From Clostridiales bacterium (GTDB lineage: Bacteria > Bacillota > Clostridia > Christensenellales > UBA1242), in NCBI GenBank assembly GCA_003524095.1, contig DOEE01000003.1:361004-425003 (forward strand): 64,000 bases of DNA, read 5' to 3'. This document shows positions 44,177 to 53,893 of the stretch, one piece after another. A program made the position numbers and the translations under genes. Within the stretch, counting starts at the first letter, position 1. The number at the start of each line of letters is the position of its first letter. Under the pieces are notes generated by a model. It had not been told where the DNA came from and did no database searches. It saw nothing but the letters and a program-made list of their open reading frames with translations.

Positions 44177-47100
44177 TTATTTACTAGAATTGTTTGAAGA
44201 GTTTTGGTCTTGACTCTCTTCCGACTTTTCTTGAGTTGATTTTTTATTCGAAGATTTGTTGGTTGCTTTGTTTTTTGTAGATTTTGTAGCAGGGGTTTGA
44301 TTTGCTTTTTGTGCTTTGATTTCTGCTTTTCTTTGTTTTGCTTCCATCTTTGCTTTTTTGTATTCTTCCCACATTTCTGCTTCTTCTTTGGCAATTTCTT
44401 CGATTTCTGCTTCAATCTTGGCAATTTCGTTTTTGATAAATTCTTTTCTTTCTAAGAATTTTGAAAGATTAGATTTATCGGCTTCCTTTGTGGTTTCAAG
44501 TTTGACATCTTTTTGATTAATTTGTTTTTGCAAACTCATTTCTTGTTTGTCAAGATGAGAGAGTAATCTTTCAAATTCTTTTTCAGCTTTGGCATTGCTT
44601 ACTAGTTCTGGATTTGCTTTTAATTGTTTTTCACGTTCAGCGGTTGCTTCTTTCTTCTTAATCTCTATTTCAAGTTTCTTTCGCTCGATTGTTTGTTTTT
44701 CTTCTAAGATTTGAGCCTTCATTTCTTCAAGTTTTTGTTCGGCCAATCTATTGTACTCTGCGATTTCGTCATCTATTGATTTTAGTTCGGCATTTAATTC
44801 GTCAATAATTTGTTGTCTTAAAGCAATTTTTTCACGTTTGTCAATATCTTTGTCAAGAGTTTTTCTTCTATCATATTTGGTTTTAATTTTAGGTTTTTTG
44901 TTGAAGTTAATCTTTTTTACATAGAATCCAATTACAGCAATAATAATTGAAAGTGCAGTAATCAAACTTGGAAGAATTAACCAGTTAAAATCATTTGTCC
45001 ATGCTGATTCTTCTTCGTCAGTTTCGGTCTTTTCGGTGTAATTAATGAAACACTTTGTATAGTTATCATCAGATGTCTTCAAGTCTTCAAGGAAAGTGTT
45101 TTGGTCGGTAGTTTCAATTTTGAGATTATCAAACAAAACCATTCCGCTAATCTTTTGGTTTGATGCACCAAGACCTAGTGATATTGTGCTATTAATAGCA
45201 TCTTCGCTACTTAGATAAATTGTATAAGTTTTCCATACTCCATGAGTGTCAATACCTTTGACAATTATATCTTTTGAACCATTTAATATTATGCTAGCAC
45301 CATAACCTTTGCTATCTGAGGTGTTCTCAGCTACGAGGTTGTTTGTAAGAACATTAACTGTGATTTTGTAATATGTTTTTGCTGTAAAGTTAAAACTTTC
45401 TTTGCTAGTATAGGCATAATTTACATTATGCAAACTATTAATCATAAGCACATTATTATTGCCAGATAGAGTAGGCGGAACAAGTGAAAGACTATCGTTA
45501 TTCATGCTAATTATTCCGCTTTCGGTTGGAGTATCTGAATCTTGTCCAACTCCATCCCAGTTGTTTGGAGTTTGAATTTTTGTAAATGTATTGAATGTTT
45601 TGTTATCAAAGTTTTCAAAACTCAAATCAACTTTTGAATAAATTACATTAGGTTGTTTTGTAAAGTCGTTATAAACTGCTTCTTTGGTTGTTTCTAACTT
45701 AATATCATCAAAATATACATAACCAGTTGTTTTTTCAAATGATAGGAATAAATTTGCATTCTCGGAATTATTTCCTGTTTTGATATAGGTTTCAAACAAG
45801 TGCCAAGCGTTGTCAGTAAAATTAATATTTTGATAATCAAATAATACTCTAGAACTATTTTTTAGTGTAACTCTCGCACCATTATTAGTTTCGTTATTCT
45901 TGAAATAATCGGTAAATACATAGAAACTTAGTTTGTAATAACTATTTGCACTAAGTGTCATGCTGTCACTTTCATAAGACTGAGTATTGTTTTCGCTTGT
46001 GCTACCAATCATCAAAACGTTGTTATTATCGCCATGAATAGGGTGATTTGCTGGTCTTGAAGGAACTATAGAAGTGTTTGTATAATTAGATTTGTTGGCA
46101 TCAAAATGCTCTGCTGTTGCCTTAATTACTCCACTAAATGTATTGTTGTTAGTGTCGCCAGATTTTGCCCAATTGCTTGGTTTTAGTGGGTAAGTTGTAG
46201 TAGGGTCTTCGTTTTGAGTCTTGTTGAAGTTTGAGTTAACTACTACAAAACTAGAACTTTCGTTATTAAAATTAAGAGAAGTTGAGTTTGAAGAACTAGA
46301 GTTGTTTGAAAAAGTTTGATAGGAAACTTTTTCCATTCTAAAGTCGTCAACAAACACATAGCCTTTTGTTTTGCTAGAGTTTGTACCTAGCCAAATTTGC
46401 AAAGCAACTTCTTTGTCTGCTAGTTCGTCACCATAAACATAAAAACTATATTGTGTCCAGTCGTTGCGATAAATATTTGATTTCTTTGTAAAAGTTGTGG
46501 ATAATGTTAATTTTGCACTATCTATTGCATTGTCTTTTGATTTATCAACCAAATACACAGTAGCACCAGTGCCAGTACCACAATTGGATTTTGCAAAGAA
46601 AGATATTTTGTAATATGCTAATTGTTCAACTGTAAATTTTGAACTCTCTATTGCTTGATATCCTTCTTCTTTGTTGTACATAAACAAGGCATGGTTATTA
46701 TTTGCGGAGTTGTTTGAACGTGGTGCAGAAACTGTTGTACTATCATCTTTTAAAGAGTAGTTGTTTACGTCGACAATTTGACAAATTTGAGTTTCGGCAT
46801 CTGTTGTGCTTTTTGCAATATTTGTCCAACCAAGTGGAGTAGTTGTTTCAAAACTACTATTTGTTACAGGTTCAGTGTATGATTTGGAAAAAGAGATTAT
46901 ATTATGATTGTCTTCTTCGGTGTCTGACTTTGTTAGGATATATTCTTTGTAATAATCTTCGCTATATCTATATATTGTTACATTATTGAAAAATACCGCG
47001 CCTTGAACATTGCTAGTTTTACTTCCTAACCAAAGCTCAAGATTTACACTAGCACTATCAAAAGTGTCGATGTAAAAAGTGTAATCAACCCAAGATTCCA

Positions 47101-47722
47101 AAGTATTAATATTTTCAAATTTAAGTTGATTTTCCAAAGAATCTTCGGTTTCAAGTCCGCTTAGATATATTGAGGCATAAGCATCAGTTTCATCGTAGTT
47201 ATCAGTTTTTTCGGTACGATTTGTATATAATCTGACTGAAATTGAGTAATAACTATTTGCTTCCAAGTTTAATGAATTGCTCTTGTAACCTAGTCTGCCA
47301 GCACCGTTATGAGAGTTAATCATAAGGTTTTTGTAATAAGCGGTATCCGAAGTTATATTCTCCAAAATATTCTTTGGCCTTGATGTTTTGAAAGTTGATG
47401 CTGAAAAAGTCGTGTCATCAGTCAAATCAACAATTCCACTTAGAATATTATCTTTGTTAACTTGATTTCCGATACCGGTTATTATAGACCAACCGTTTGG
47501 AGTTGCAGGAGCAGACCTTGTAGATGCTGTAGTATTAAAGTTGTAATAACTGCTAAGCAAATCGCTAGATACATTTACTGTTCTATAATTTGAGCCGTCA
47601 TCTGCCATAACAACATCGTTTGCCTTAATATTAAATCCGACAAATGCAGAGATTATCATAGCAAAGCATAATAATATGCTACAAATTATGCTTTTAATTT
47701 TATAATTTTTAGTGTTTGACAT
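44177..47722 (-). CDS. Giant surface protein: repeated CBM-like domains, TM, cytoplasmic coiled coil
   Basis: 1181 residues. The N-terminal signal/anchor (about 10-32) is followed by about four repeats of roughly 200 residues, each with a TPxGW-type start and a Y-Y-K-I-S-F / W-x-x-Y-x-x-Y / G-x-V-x-F-D-D pattern like carbohydrate-binding jelly-roll modules. A membrane helix lies near 912-940. The last roughly 240 residues are a highly charged coiled coil (KREKIALRQQIIDELNAELK...) ending in a Lys/Thr/Asn/Ser tail. A long cytoplasmic coiled coil on a CBM-type surface protein is unusual. AAGGTG precedes the ATG. Confidence 0.75.
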   Translation of the reverse strand: MSNTKNYKIKSIICSILLCFAMIISAFVGFNIKANDVVMADDGSNYRTVNVSSDLLSSYYNFNTTASTRSAPATPNGWSIITGIGNQVNKDNILSGIVDLTDDTTFSASTFKTSRPKNILENITSDTAYYKNLMINSHNGAGRLGYKSNSLNLEANSYYSISVRLYTNRTEKTDNYDETDAYASIYLSGLETEDSLENQLKFENINTLESWVDYTFYIDTFDSASVNLELWLGSKTSNVQGAVFFNNVTIYRYSEDYYKEYILTKSDTEEDNHNIISFSKSYTEPVTNSSFETTTPLGWTNIAKSTTDAETQICQIVDVNNYSLKDDSTTVSAPRSNNSANNNHALFMYNKEEGYQAIESSKFTVEQLAYYKISFFAKSNCGTGTGATVYLVDKSKDNAIDSAKLTLSTTFTKKSNIYRNDWTQYSFYVYGDELADKEVALQIWLGTNSSKTKGYVFVDDFRMEKVSYQTFSNNSSSSNSTSLNFNNESSSFVVVNSNFNKTQNEDPTTTYPLKPSNWAKSGDTNNNTFSGVIKATAEHFDANKSNYTNTSIVPSRPANHPIHGDNNNVLMIGSTSENNTQSYESDSMTLSANSYYKLSFYVFTDYFKNNETNNGARVTLKNSSRVLFDYQNINFTDNAWHLFETYIKTGNNSENANLFLSFEKTTGYVYFDDIKLETTKEAVYNDFTKQPNVIYSKVDLSFENFDNKTFNTFTKIQTPNNWDGVGQDSDTPTESGIISMNNDSLSLVPPTLSGNNNVLMINSLHNVNYAYTSKESFNFTAKTYYKITVNVLTNNLVAENTSDSKGYGASIILNGSKDIIVKGIDTHGVWKTYTIYLSSEDAINSTISLGLGASNQKISGMVLFDNLKIETTDQNTFLEDLKTSDDNYTKCFINYTEKTETDEEESAWTNDFNWLILPSLITALSIIIAVIGFYVKKINFNKKPKIKTKYDRRKTLDKDIDKREKIALRQQIIDELNAELKSIDDEIAEYNRLAEQKLEEMKAQILEEKQTIERKKLEIEIKKKEATAEREKQLKANPELVSNAKAEKEFERLLSHLDKQEMSLQKQINQKDVKLETTKEADKSNLSKFLERKEFIKNEIAKIEAEIEEIAKEEAEMWEEYKKAKMEAKQRKAEIKAQKANQTPATKSTKNKATNKSSNKKSTQEKSEESQDQNSSNNSSK

Positions 47723-47950
47723 AGATTGTTCACCTTTTTTTTATTTGTTACACCTAGTAATTATATACTATTTTGACTTTCTATTCAAGTAATTTTGAGT
47801 TATTTTAAAGTTAATTTATTACTTATAAATACATTTATTTAATATATATCCAATAATTTTGAACATAAATTTTAAATTGGAACTCAATTTTTAAATATGT
47901 TGTCAAAAATATAATTATTATACTGGAAACTTTTTCCAATTTTTAGTAGT

Positions 47951-48463
47951 ATGAAGCAAAAATATTTTTTTATTACAAAAGTTTGCATTAAATCGAATAA
48001 TTATGTAAACCATTTATTTATGAAAAATTTTTCTTTAAATTGCAAACATAATGACAAGTTTGGCGGAATGGAATACGAATTAACATATAGTCCACACGAA
48101 AATAGTTCAAACAATTCGACCTTTGTAAAACTATTAACGGGTGCATTAATTGGCTTTGTTAATGGATTTTGGGGCGGTGGTGGTGGAATGATTTGCGTGC
48201 CACTTTTGATGCAGATTATCAAACTTCCCGAAAAGAAAGCCCACGCAACAACCTTGCTTGTTATGTTGCCTTTGAGTATAGCAAGCCTAATAGTTTATTT
48301 GATAAGTGGAAATTTAGAAATAATAAATGCACTTAAAATAGGAGTAGGCTTTGTTATAGGTGGTCTAATTGGTGCAATAGTACTTAAATTTATTAGTAAT
48401 TTGTGGCTGGGAATAATATTTAGCGTGATAATTATTGCTGGGGGGATAAAATTGCTTTTATGA
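47951..48463 (+). CDS. TauE/SafE-like half-transporter, N-terminal half
   Basis: Up to 170 residues, the first of two adjacent half-size TauE/SafE proteins. The conserved LIGFVNGFWGGGGGMICVPLL motif begins about residue 65, followed by three more hydrophobic segments. The true start is unclear: ATG at 47951, 48020 or 48068 are in frame and none has a good ribosome-binding site; 48068 fits the family best. The stop overlaps the start of the second half (ATGA). Confidence 0.75.
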   Translation: MKQKYFFITKVCIKSNNYVNHLFMKNFSLNCKHNDKFGGMEYELTYSPHENSSNNSTFVKLLTGALIGFVNGFWGGGGGMICVPLLMQIIKLPEKKAHATTLLVMLPLSIASLIVYLISGNLEIINALKIGVGFVIGGLIGAIVLKFISNLWLGIIFSVIIIAGGIKLLL

Positions 48464-48885
48464 TAGAATTTTTGTGGTTATTTTTGGCAGGTCTTGTGAG
48501 TGGAATAGTTGGTGGAATGGGAATGGGTGGTGGAACGCTGCTTATTCCAATTTTAACGATATTCTTGTCATTTAAACAAAAAAGTGCTCAGGCCATTAAC
48601 TTGCTAGTGTTTATTCCAATGTCTTTGGTAGCTTTGGTTATTCATATCAAAAACAAATTGGTTGATTTCAAAGTAGGAATTCCAATAATCATTAGTGGTG
48701 TTGCGTTTTCGGTCGTGGGGTCATATTTGGCTAGTATCCTTAGCAACAAGTTACTTCAAAAAATATTTGCGGTATTTTTGTTATTAGTGGGTCTAAATCA
48801 AGCCGTTCAAACAATAATTGCACTCAAAAAGTCAAAGAAAAAGCCGAAATTTGACAATGTCAAATTTCGCATTTATATAAAATAA
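48460..48885 (+). CDS. TauE/SafE-like half-transporter, C-terminal half
   Basis: 141 residues with four hydrophobic segments. SGIVGGMGMGGGTLLIPIL is the TauE half-repeat motif. It overlaps the previous half-gene by four bases, so the two are translated together and probably form a heterodimer equal to one full-length TauE/SafE carrier for sulfur-containing anions. The substrate is not known. Confidence 0.85.
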   Translation: MIEFLWLFLAGLVSGIVGGMGMGGGTLLIPILTIFLSFKQKSAQAINLLVFIPMSLVALVIHIKNKLVDFKVGIPIIISGVAFSVVGSYLASILSNKLLQKIFAVFLLLVGLNQAVQTIIALKKSKKKPKFDNVKFRIYIK

Positions 48886-48974
48886 TTAAAAATTTTCAAA
48901 TAAATCAACTAAATTTGTTAATTTGGTTTTGACATAGTTTGCTTTCTTTGATTGTTGCAATCATGTCTTTTTGC

Positions 48975-49003
48975 TTGATTTGAAAAGGTAATTGTGCTAC
49001 AAT
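48975..49003 (+). promoter_or_regulatory. Promoter of the ferredoxin gene
   Basis: TTGATT (48975-48980), 17-base spacer, TACAAT (48998-49003), about 68 bases before the ATG at 49071. Confidence 0.65.
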
Positions 49004-49070
49004 ACATTCATTATTAGGTAACAGCTTAATAAAATTTACTAAATGTCAAATTTTGGCAAAGGGGAGAAAA

Positions 49071-49235
49071 ATGAAAGTTAACAAAGACGTATGCATTGGT
49101 TGTGGCTCTTGTGTAGGTAGCTGTCCAGTTGAGGCAATTTCTCTTGTTGATGGCAAGGCAGAAATCAATCAAGAAACTTGTGTTCATTGTGGAACTTGTG
49201 CTGGTGTTTGCCCAGTTAATGCAATTGAAGAATAA
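49071..49235 (+). CDS. 2[4Fe-4S] ferredoxin
   Basis: 54 residues from ATG 49071 (AAGGGGAG site; the frame opens at 49053). Two CxxCxxCxxxCP clusters: C8, C11, C14, C18 and C37, C40, C43, C47. This is the clostridial electron carrier that PFOR (nifJ) reduces. It could also supply the NADPH-motif-less thioredoxin-reductase-like protein at 8291. Monocistronic with its own promoter and terminator. Confidence 0.97.
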   Translation: MKVNKDVCIGCGSCVGSCPVEAISLVDGKAEINQETCVHCGTCAGVCPVNAIEE

Positions 49236-49247
49236 AAATTCTGAGAG

Positions 49248-49293
49248 TCATCCTGATTTTGTGGAAAATGCCACATTATTTGGATGATTTTTT
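49248..49293 (+). terminator. Terminator after the ferredoxin gene
   Basis: TCATCC pairs with GGATGA, with an inner TGTGG/CCACA stem, followed by a T-tract. Confidence 0.85.
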
Positions 49294-49399
49294 ATTTGAT
49301 TTTGCAAATTTTTGTGTACAATTCAAAATTTATATGCTATAATTTAGACGATGGGAAATTATGCCCAAAATAATTTTACTAGAAGAAAGGAGTTTAGTT

Positions 49400-50908
49400 T
49401 TGGAAAGAGTAGCGGTAGTAGAACTTAAAACCACTTGTGTTAAATTGCAAATTGTTGATGTAATCAGAAATAAGTATTTCCAAAATCGTAAGACAATTGA
49501 AATGCCAATTAATCTTACAAAAGATTTTTATGGAGATATGTTCATAAAACCAACTGTAATAAAGGAAATTAATTCTATACTTGGAATTTTCAAAAGAATT
49601 ATTGAAGATTTTGAATGTTCTGAGACAATATGCGTAGCAACAGATTTTTTGAGTGAAGCCAAAAATCTAAACGGGTTTTTGAATGAATTGCTTGTAAGCA
49701 ATGGATTTGACTTTAAGGTATTTTCGCCGGAATCCGAAATTGATGATGTATATACAGCAGTAATTAATAGTTTTAATAGACCAAAAGGAATAATTGTTAA
49801 TATTTCAGATTACAACTCGGAATTGGTTTTGTATAATAGACGTAATATTCTCAAAAAGATAGTTGTGCCTTATGGTGCTGTCAAGGTTAATGACAAACTT
49901 GATAATCTAAGTTATGATGAAAAGATTGAGACAATTAAGAAAGAAATTCAAAAATTAATTGAAGAAAGTGATTTTAAGAGTGAATTGTCCGAAGAATTTG
50001 ACATTATAGGTGCTGGAGATGCTTTTAAAGATTATGGAATTGTATGTAGAAAAGCCAAAAAATATCCTCTTGATTTGAGTCATAACTTTGTTTCAACAAA
50101 GGCTGACCTCGAAAAAGTGTATGGGCTTATCAAAAACCTAGACATGAGTACTTCCACCAAAATTAAAGGGCTAAAACTTAATAATAGTAAGTACTTCCCA
50201 GGCGGACTTTCAATTATCAAAGCAGTGATTGATTGTTTTGAAAAAGATGAATTTGCTATTAGTTCACTTGGTGCTACTGACGGAATGTTATTCCATAATG
50301 TGCTTCCATTAACTCTTGAAAAACCAATTAGCGATACACTTGGTTATAGTTTGCAGGTTTTGAACGATTATTTTGACCCAAAGCCAAACAATTCACTTCA
50401 TATTTATGAAATTAGCATGGTCTTGTTTAAACAACTCAAAGTTTTGCACAAATTACCAAGACCTTATGTAAAAGTCCTTAGAATCGCCAGTTATCTATCT
50501 AATAGCGGTTATCGAATTAATATTGATAATGCGGACAAAATTGCTTATGATGTTATCAAAAATAGTGAAATTTATGGTGTAAATCATACTGATATTATTC
50601 TTGCTAGTTTTGTTGCACTAGGCAAAAATTCAGACAACTTTAATCTAAGTGAATGGGTTAGATTCAAAGAATATGTAACCGAAGAAGATTTGATAGCTGT
50701 CAAAAAACTATCCGTTATTCTCAAAATTGCCGAAGCCCTAGACATAACAGGATTTGGCAATGTGACTGATATTAGTTGTGATATTCTTGGGGATAGTGTT
50801 ATCATGAAGACTATTGTCAAGGAAGACTCAGCATTTGAGATTAGTTATGCAATGCTTTGCGGAAGCGAATTCAAAAAAGCATTTGGCAAAAACTTAGAAG
50901 TTCTATAA
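49400..50908 (+). CDS. Ppx/GppA-like protein with degenerate active site and HD-like C-domain
   Basis: About 502 residues from TTG 49400 (AAAGGAG, 7-base spacing; open to 49361). The N-terminal half follows the Ppx/GppA actin-like fold, but the phosphate loop is VAVVELKTTCVKL instead of a DxGSNSxRL-type motif, and GGGSTE is replaced by NISDYNSELV. The C-terminal half (about 300-500) resembles the HD-type domain of GppA (EISMVLFKQLKVLH...LRIASYLSNSGYRI), with metal ligands not evident. It probably binds rather than hydrolyses polyphosphate or (p)ppGpp (inference). Confidence 0.65.
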   Translation: MERVAVVELKTTCVKLQIVDVIRNKYFQNRKTIEMPINLTKDFYGDMFIKPTVIKEINSILGIFKRIIEDFECSETICVATDFLSEAKNLNGFLNELLVSNGFDFKVFSPESEIDDVYTAVINSFNRPKGIIVNISDYNSELVLYNRRNILKKIVVPYGAVKVNDKLDNLSYDEKIETIKKEIQKLIEESDFKSELSEEFDIIGAGDAFKDYGIVCRKAKKYPLDLSHNFVSTKADLEKVYGLIKNLDMSTSTKIKGLKLNNSKYFPGGLSIIKAVIDCFEKDEFAISSLGATDGMLFHNVLPLTLEKPISDTLGYSLQVLNDYFDPKPNNSLHIYEISMVLFKQLKVLHKLPRPYVKVLRIASYLSNSGYRINIDNADKIAYDVIKNSEIYGVNHTDIILASFVALGKNSDNFNLSEWVRFKEYVTEEDLIAVKKLSVILKIAEALDITGFGNVTDISCDILGDSVIMKTIVKEDSAFEISYAMLCGSEFKKAFGKNLEVL

Positions 50909-50918
50909 ATTATACACG

Positions 50919-50955
50919 AAAAAAATCTGTACATTAATTAAGTACAGATTTTTTT
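50919..50955. terminator. Bidirectional terminator
   Basis: A 14-bp stem AAAAAAATCTGTAC/GTACAGATTTTTTT around ATTAATTAA, between convergent genes. Confidence 0.9.
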
Positions 50956-50972
50956 GTTTTTTAGTAAATTCG

Positions 50973-51722
50973 CTATTTTTTTGCGTTTTTCATTTTTGCG
51001 TTGAGTTTGTTGTAAACGTCAAGAGTTCCAATGTCATAGCATTCTCCATCAAATGAATAAGCAAAAACTGGTTTTTTGGTATATAGCCACGAAGGGAAAT
51101 TTCCAGGAGCGTCTTTGTTGTTGCCTTGATCTAAATATTCTTTAATCATTCTGACACTTTCTCTTGTGTAGATATAACTAGCATAAGCGCCAATGTTTGT
51201 GTCGGGGATACCGCCAGGTTTTTCAACCATGCTTGTAATTCGTCTGTTTGAATCAAGTTTGACACATGCAAAGTTCTTGCCCAAATATTCAAGGTCTTCA
51301 AATTCAGTAACCAAAATACAATCGGATTGTTTTTCAAGATAAAAGTCATAAAAGTCTTTGAGTGAAAATGTAAAGTAATTATCGCTTACAAGGAGCATAA
51401 CTTCATCGTCAATTCCTAGTTTTTCTATAGCAAAATTAAAATCACCAATAGCGCCTAATCTAGTTTCGTTAGTAGTTGTGCCATCATCAATAACTGTAAT
51501 TTTTAGGTCACCATTATATGATTGTTTCCAGTCTAGGAAGTTGCGATAGAATTTGTGATTACTAACCAAAATTACTTCGTCAATAGCATCTATTTCTTTT
51601 ACTTTGTCAATTAAATAGTCTAGCAAACTTACATCATTTAGAGTAAGAAGTGCCTTGGGTGTATTAAGTGTTAGCGGATATAATCTACTAGCATATCCAG
51701 CTACTAGTACAACTGCTTTCAT
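50973..51722 (-). CDS. Sugar/choline-phosphate nucleotidyltransferase
   Basis: 249 residues. The N-terminal VVLVAGYASRLYPLTLNTPKALL is the nucleotide-binding signature of the NTP_transferase family. LLVSDNYF and the late ECYDIGTLDVYNK loop complete the fold. The size and GYASRLYPLT signature are compatible with LicC-type CTP:phosphocholine cytidylyltransferases or glucose-1-phosphate nucleotidyltransferases. Single gene; the substrate cannot be decided from the sequence. AGGAGAAA lies upstream. Confidence 0.85.
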   Translation of the reverse strand: MKAVVLVAGYASRLYPLTLNTPKALLTLNDVSLLDYLIDKVKEIDAIDEVILVSNHKFYRNFLDWKQSYNGDLKITVIDDGTTTNETRLGAIGDFNFAIEKLGIDDEVMLLVSDNYFTFSLKDFYDFYLEKQSDCILVTEFEDLEYLGKNFACVKLDSNRRITSMVEKPGGIPDTNIGAYASYIYTRESVRMIKEYLDQGNNKDAPGNFPSWLYTKKPVFAYSFDGECYDIGTLDVYNKLNAKMKNAKK

Positions 51723-51816
51723 TTTTTATAATTTCTCCTATATGTTAATTTATTAACTAATTATAATAATATCAAAACTCTATAGAATTGTAAAATAATT
51801 TAATACAATCTTTTGC

Positions 51817-51845
51817 TTGAAATTTTTTTTAAAATATATTAAAAT
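51817..51845 (+). promoter_or_regulatory. Promoter of nrdR
   Basis: TTGAAA (51817-51822), 17-base spacer, TAAAAT (51840-51845), 30 bases before the ATG at 51876. Confidence 0.6.
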
Positions 51846-51875
51846 AAAAAAGGAAAAAATTATTGGAGTAAACAT

Positions 51876-52331
51876 ATGAAGTGCATTTATTGTGGGAATA
51901 CTGAGAGCAAAGTATTGGATAGTAGAAGTTCAGATGATTCAAACAGCATTAGACGACGACGTGAATGTTTGTCGTGCGGAAAAAGATTTACAACTTATGA
52001 AACAGTTGAGACAACACCGTTGCTTGTAATAAAGTCAGATGAAAGTAGACAAGAGTTTGATGCCGAAAAGCTTAAACGTGGAATAATTAGAGCATGCGAA
52101 AAAAGACCAGTTTCAATGGCACAAATAGACATGATAGTTAATAATATTGAAAAGTCGTTATATAATTCTTTAGACCAAGAAGTTCACAGTTCTAAGATTG
52201 GCGAACTAGTTATGGAGAATCTAAAAAAGATTGATGAAGTATCATATATAAGATTTGCGAGTGTATATAGAAAGTTTGCAGACCTAACACATTTTATAGA
52301 GTTTATTCAAGAGTATGATAACAAAAAATAG
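51876..52331 (+). CDS. nrdR: Ribonucleotide reductase repressor NrdR
   Basis: 151 residues. The zinc ribbon has C3, C6, C31 and C34 with RRRRECLSCGKRFTTYE. The ATP-cone domain (about 49-139) has PLLVIKSDESRQEF and the RFASVYRKFAD end. NrdR senses dATP/ATP and represses ribonucleotide reductase genes by binding NrdR boxes. No nrd gene is near. It has its own promoter and terminator. Confidence 0.97.
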   Translation: MKCIYCGNTESKVLDSRSSDDSNSIRRRRECLSCGKRFTTYETVETTPLLVIKSDESRQEFDAEKLKRGIIRACEKRPVSMAQIDMIVNNIEKSLYNSLDQEVHSSKIGELVMENLKKIDEVSYIRFASVYRKFADLTHFIEFIQEYDNKK

Positions 52332-52349
52332 AAATAAAATGATAACATA

Positions 52350-52380
52350 AAATAAGTCAAATATGGACTTATTTTTTTTT
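52350..52380 (+). terminator. Terminator after nrdR; remainder of gap empty
   Basis: AAATAAGTC pairs with GACTTATTT around 7 bases, followed by a T-tract. The following stretch to 52751 is extremely AT-rich and shows no gene or other signal that I can support. Confidence 0.75.
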
Positions 52381-52751
52381 GTAGTTGATAAGTGATTTGC
52401 AGGTATAGTTTTGATAAAATGATTAATTGCTAAATTAATTGTTTTGTATAATCAAAATTTAAAAATATAAGTTAGTATAGTGTAAATATTTGAGTGATTT
52501 TAGATGTTTAATATTGTGAATAAATATTTGTAAAATATAATAAATATTCAAATATAATATTTCTCATATTCGCTATATAGTTTGATTTGTCAAATTGAAT
52601 TAATGAATTAAAAACATGATATTGTTTAAAAATATTGTATTTTTAATACATATTAAAATATTTAGTTAATAATTGAAAAATGGTATTATCTAGCATTATA
52701 AATTAAAATATGTATAACATATTGACAATAACTCCTTGTATTTTGACAAAA

Positions 52752-53117
52752 TCACTTGTTTAATTTAATATCATCGAGAACGCTTTGGATATTGAATTTT
52801 TGTTGTGTTTTGTTTTGTATTTGTTCATTTTGTGGTGTGTTGCATGCTACAACACTATTACATACTTCACAATTTGTTTGCATAATTATGTCAACCAAAA
52901 TTATATCTTTTCCAATTTTGCATATGCGGTTATATGGTATAAAAATATCATTGCTTGATTTAAATAATTGAAAAAAACTTTTGTTGCAAGGAACTATAAT
53001 TCCGAGTATTCTTCCACAACATGTATCAAAAATTATATCTGTGATATTTCCATAATTTTTGCCATCACAAACATTAACTACATCTTTATTTTTTAATTTG
53101 CAAAATGATATTTCCAT
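52752..53117 (-). CDS. YlmC/YmxH-like PRC-barrel protein
   Basis: 121 residues. The start MEISFCKLKNKDVVNVCDGKNYG and the segment DIIFDTCCGRILGIIVP followed by DIFIPYNRICKIGKDIILVD are those of the YlmC/YmxH family, small PRC-barrel proteins linked to sporulation in Bacillus and Clostridium. The C-terminal 40 residues are Cys/Gln/Asn-rich and extra. AAGGAAA precedes the ATG. Confidence 0.8.
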   Translation of the reverse strand: MEISFCKLKNKDVVNVCDGKNYGNITDIIFDTCCGRILGIIVPCNKSFFQLFKSSNDIFIPYNRICKIGKDIILVDIIMQTNCEVCNSVVACNTPQNEQIQNKTQQKFNIQSVLDDIKLNK

Positions 53118-53269
53118 ATAATTTTCCTTAGTATGATTATATGAATTTAATTTACAAATAATTCTAAATATTTACATTTTTTGACATGAGCCTAAAATAT
53201 TCTTTTTACATATTTTTTTGTTTTTTATTCAAACTAAATTATATTTAAATTTTTAATTAAGGAATATAT

Positions 53270-53893
53270 ATGCCTGTTGCTTTTATTTTGTCAGGGGTAG
53301 GACTTATATCTCTTATATTTAATATCCCTCAAATCTCAAACAAATTTAATTTGATGTTATATAAATTTGCTTTGTTTTTTGTATTAGTTAGTTATTATGT
53401 TAAATATATAAATGCTTATGAAATTTATTTTAATTATTTTCAGTTGATTATTTTATTTTTGACAGCGATGTATACTTTGTCAAAATATAAATTCAATCTA
53501 AAAAGTTTACTCATAGTTTTATTTTGTGATGTTGTATATTTTTGTTTGGTCTCGTTAGATATATTATTTATTATTTCATACAATGAATTTGTGTTTTCTA
53601 TTATAGTTCTTATTCCGTTAATTATAACTTTGAATACTTATCAGTGTGTCAATTTGGTGATATTAAATTTGCTTACTATGGGGGCAATTGATATTAGGTT
53701 TGAGTTATTTGAATTTTCATTTTGTGTTGTAAATTCCAATTTGCTATTTGAATTAGTGTTTATTTGCTTGCTTATTAATTTTATTCAAAAGATGTTTTTT
53801 AGATTAATAAAATTCAAAAAGGATAATTATTATGAAAAAATTGGCTGTGATATTTTCACTTTTAACAGTAATACTTGTAATAAATTTGTGTAA
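53270..53893 (+). CDS. Six-TM membrane protein upstream of spoIIP
   Basis: 207 residues with about six hydrophobic segments and no recognised family. AAGGAA lies before the ATG. Its 3' end overlaps the start of spoIIP by 62 bases in another frame, a long overlap that suggests tight co-expression. A sporulation role is inferred only from this. Confidence 0.6.
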   Translation: MPVAFILSGVGLISLIFNIPQISNKFNLMLYKFALFFVLVSYYVKYINAYEIYFNYFQLIILFLTAMYTLSKYKFNLKSLLIVLFCDVVYFCLVSLDILFIISYNEFVFSIIVLIPLIITLNTYQCVNLVILNLLTMGAIDIRFELFEFSFCVVNSNLLFELVFICLLINFIQKMFFRLIKFKKDNYYEKIGCDIFTFNSNTCNKFV

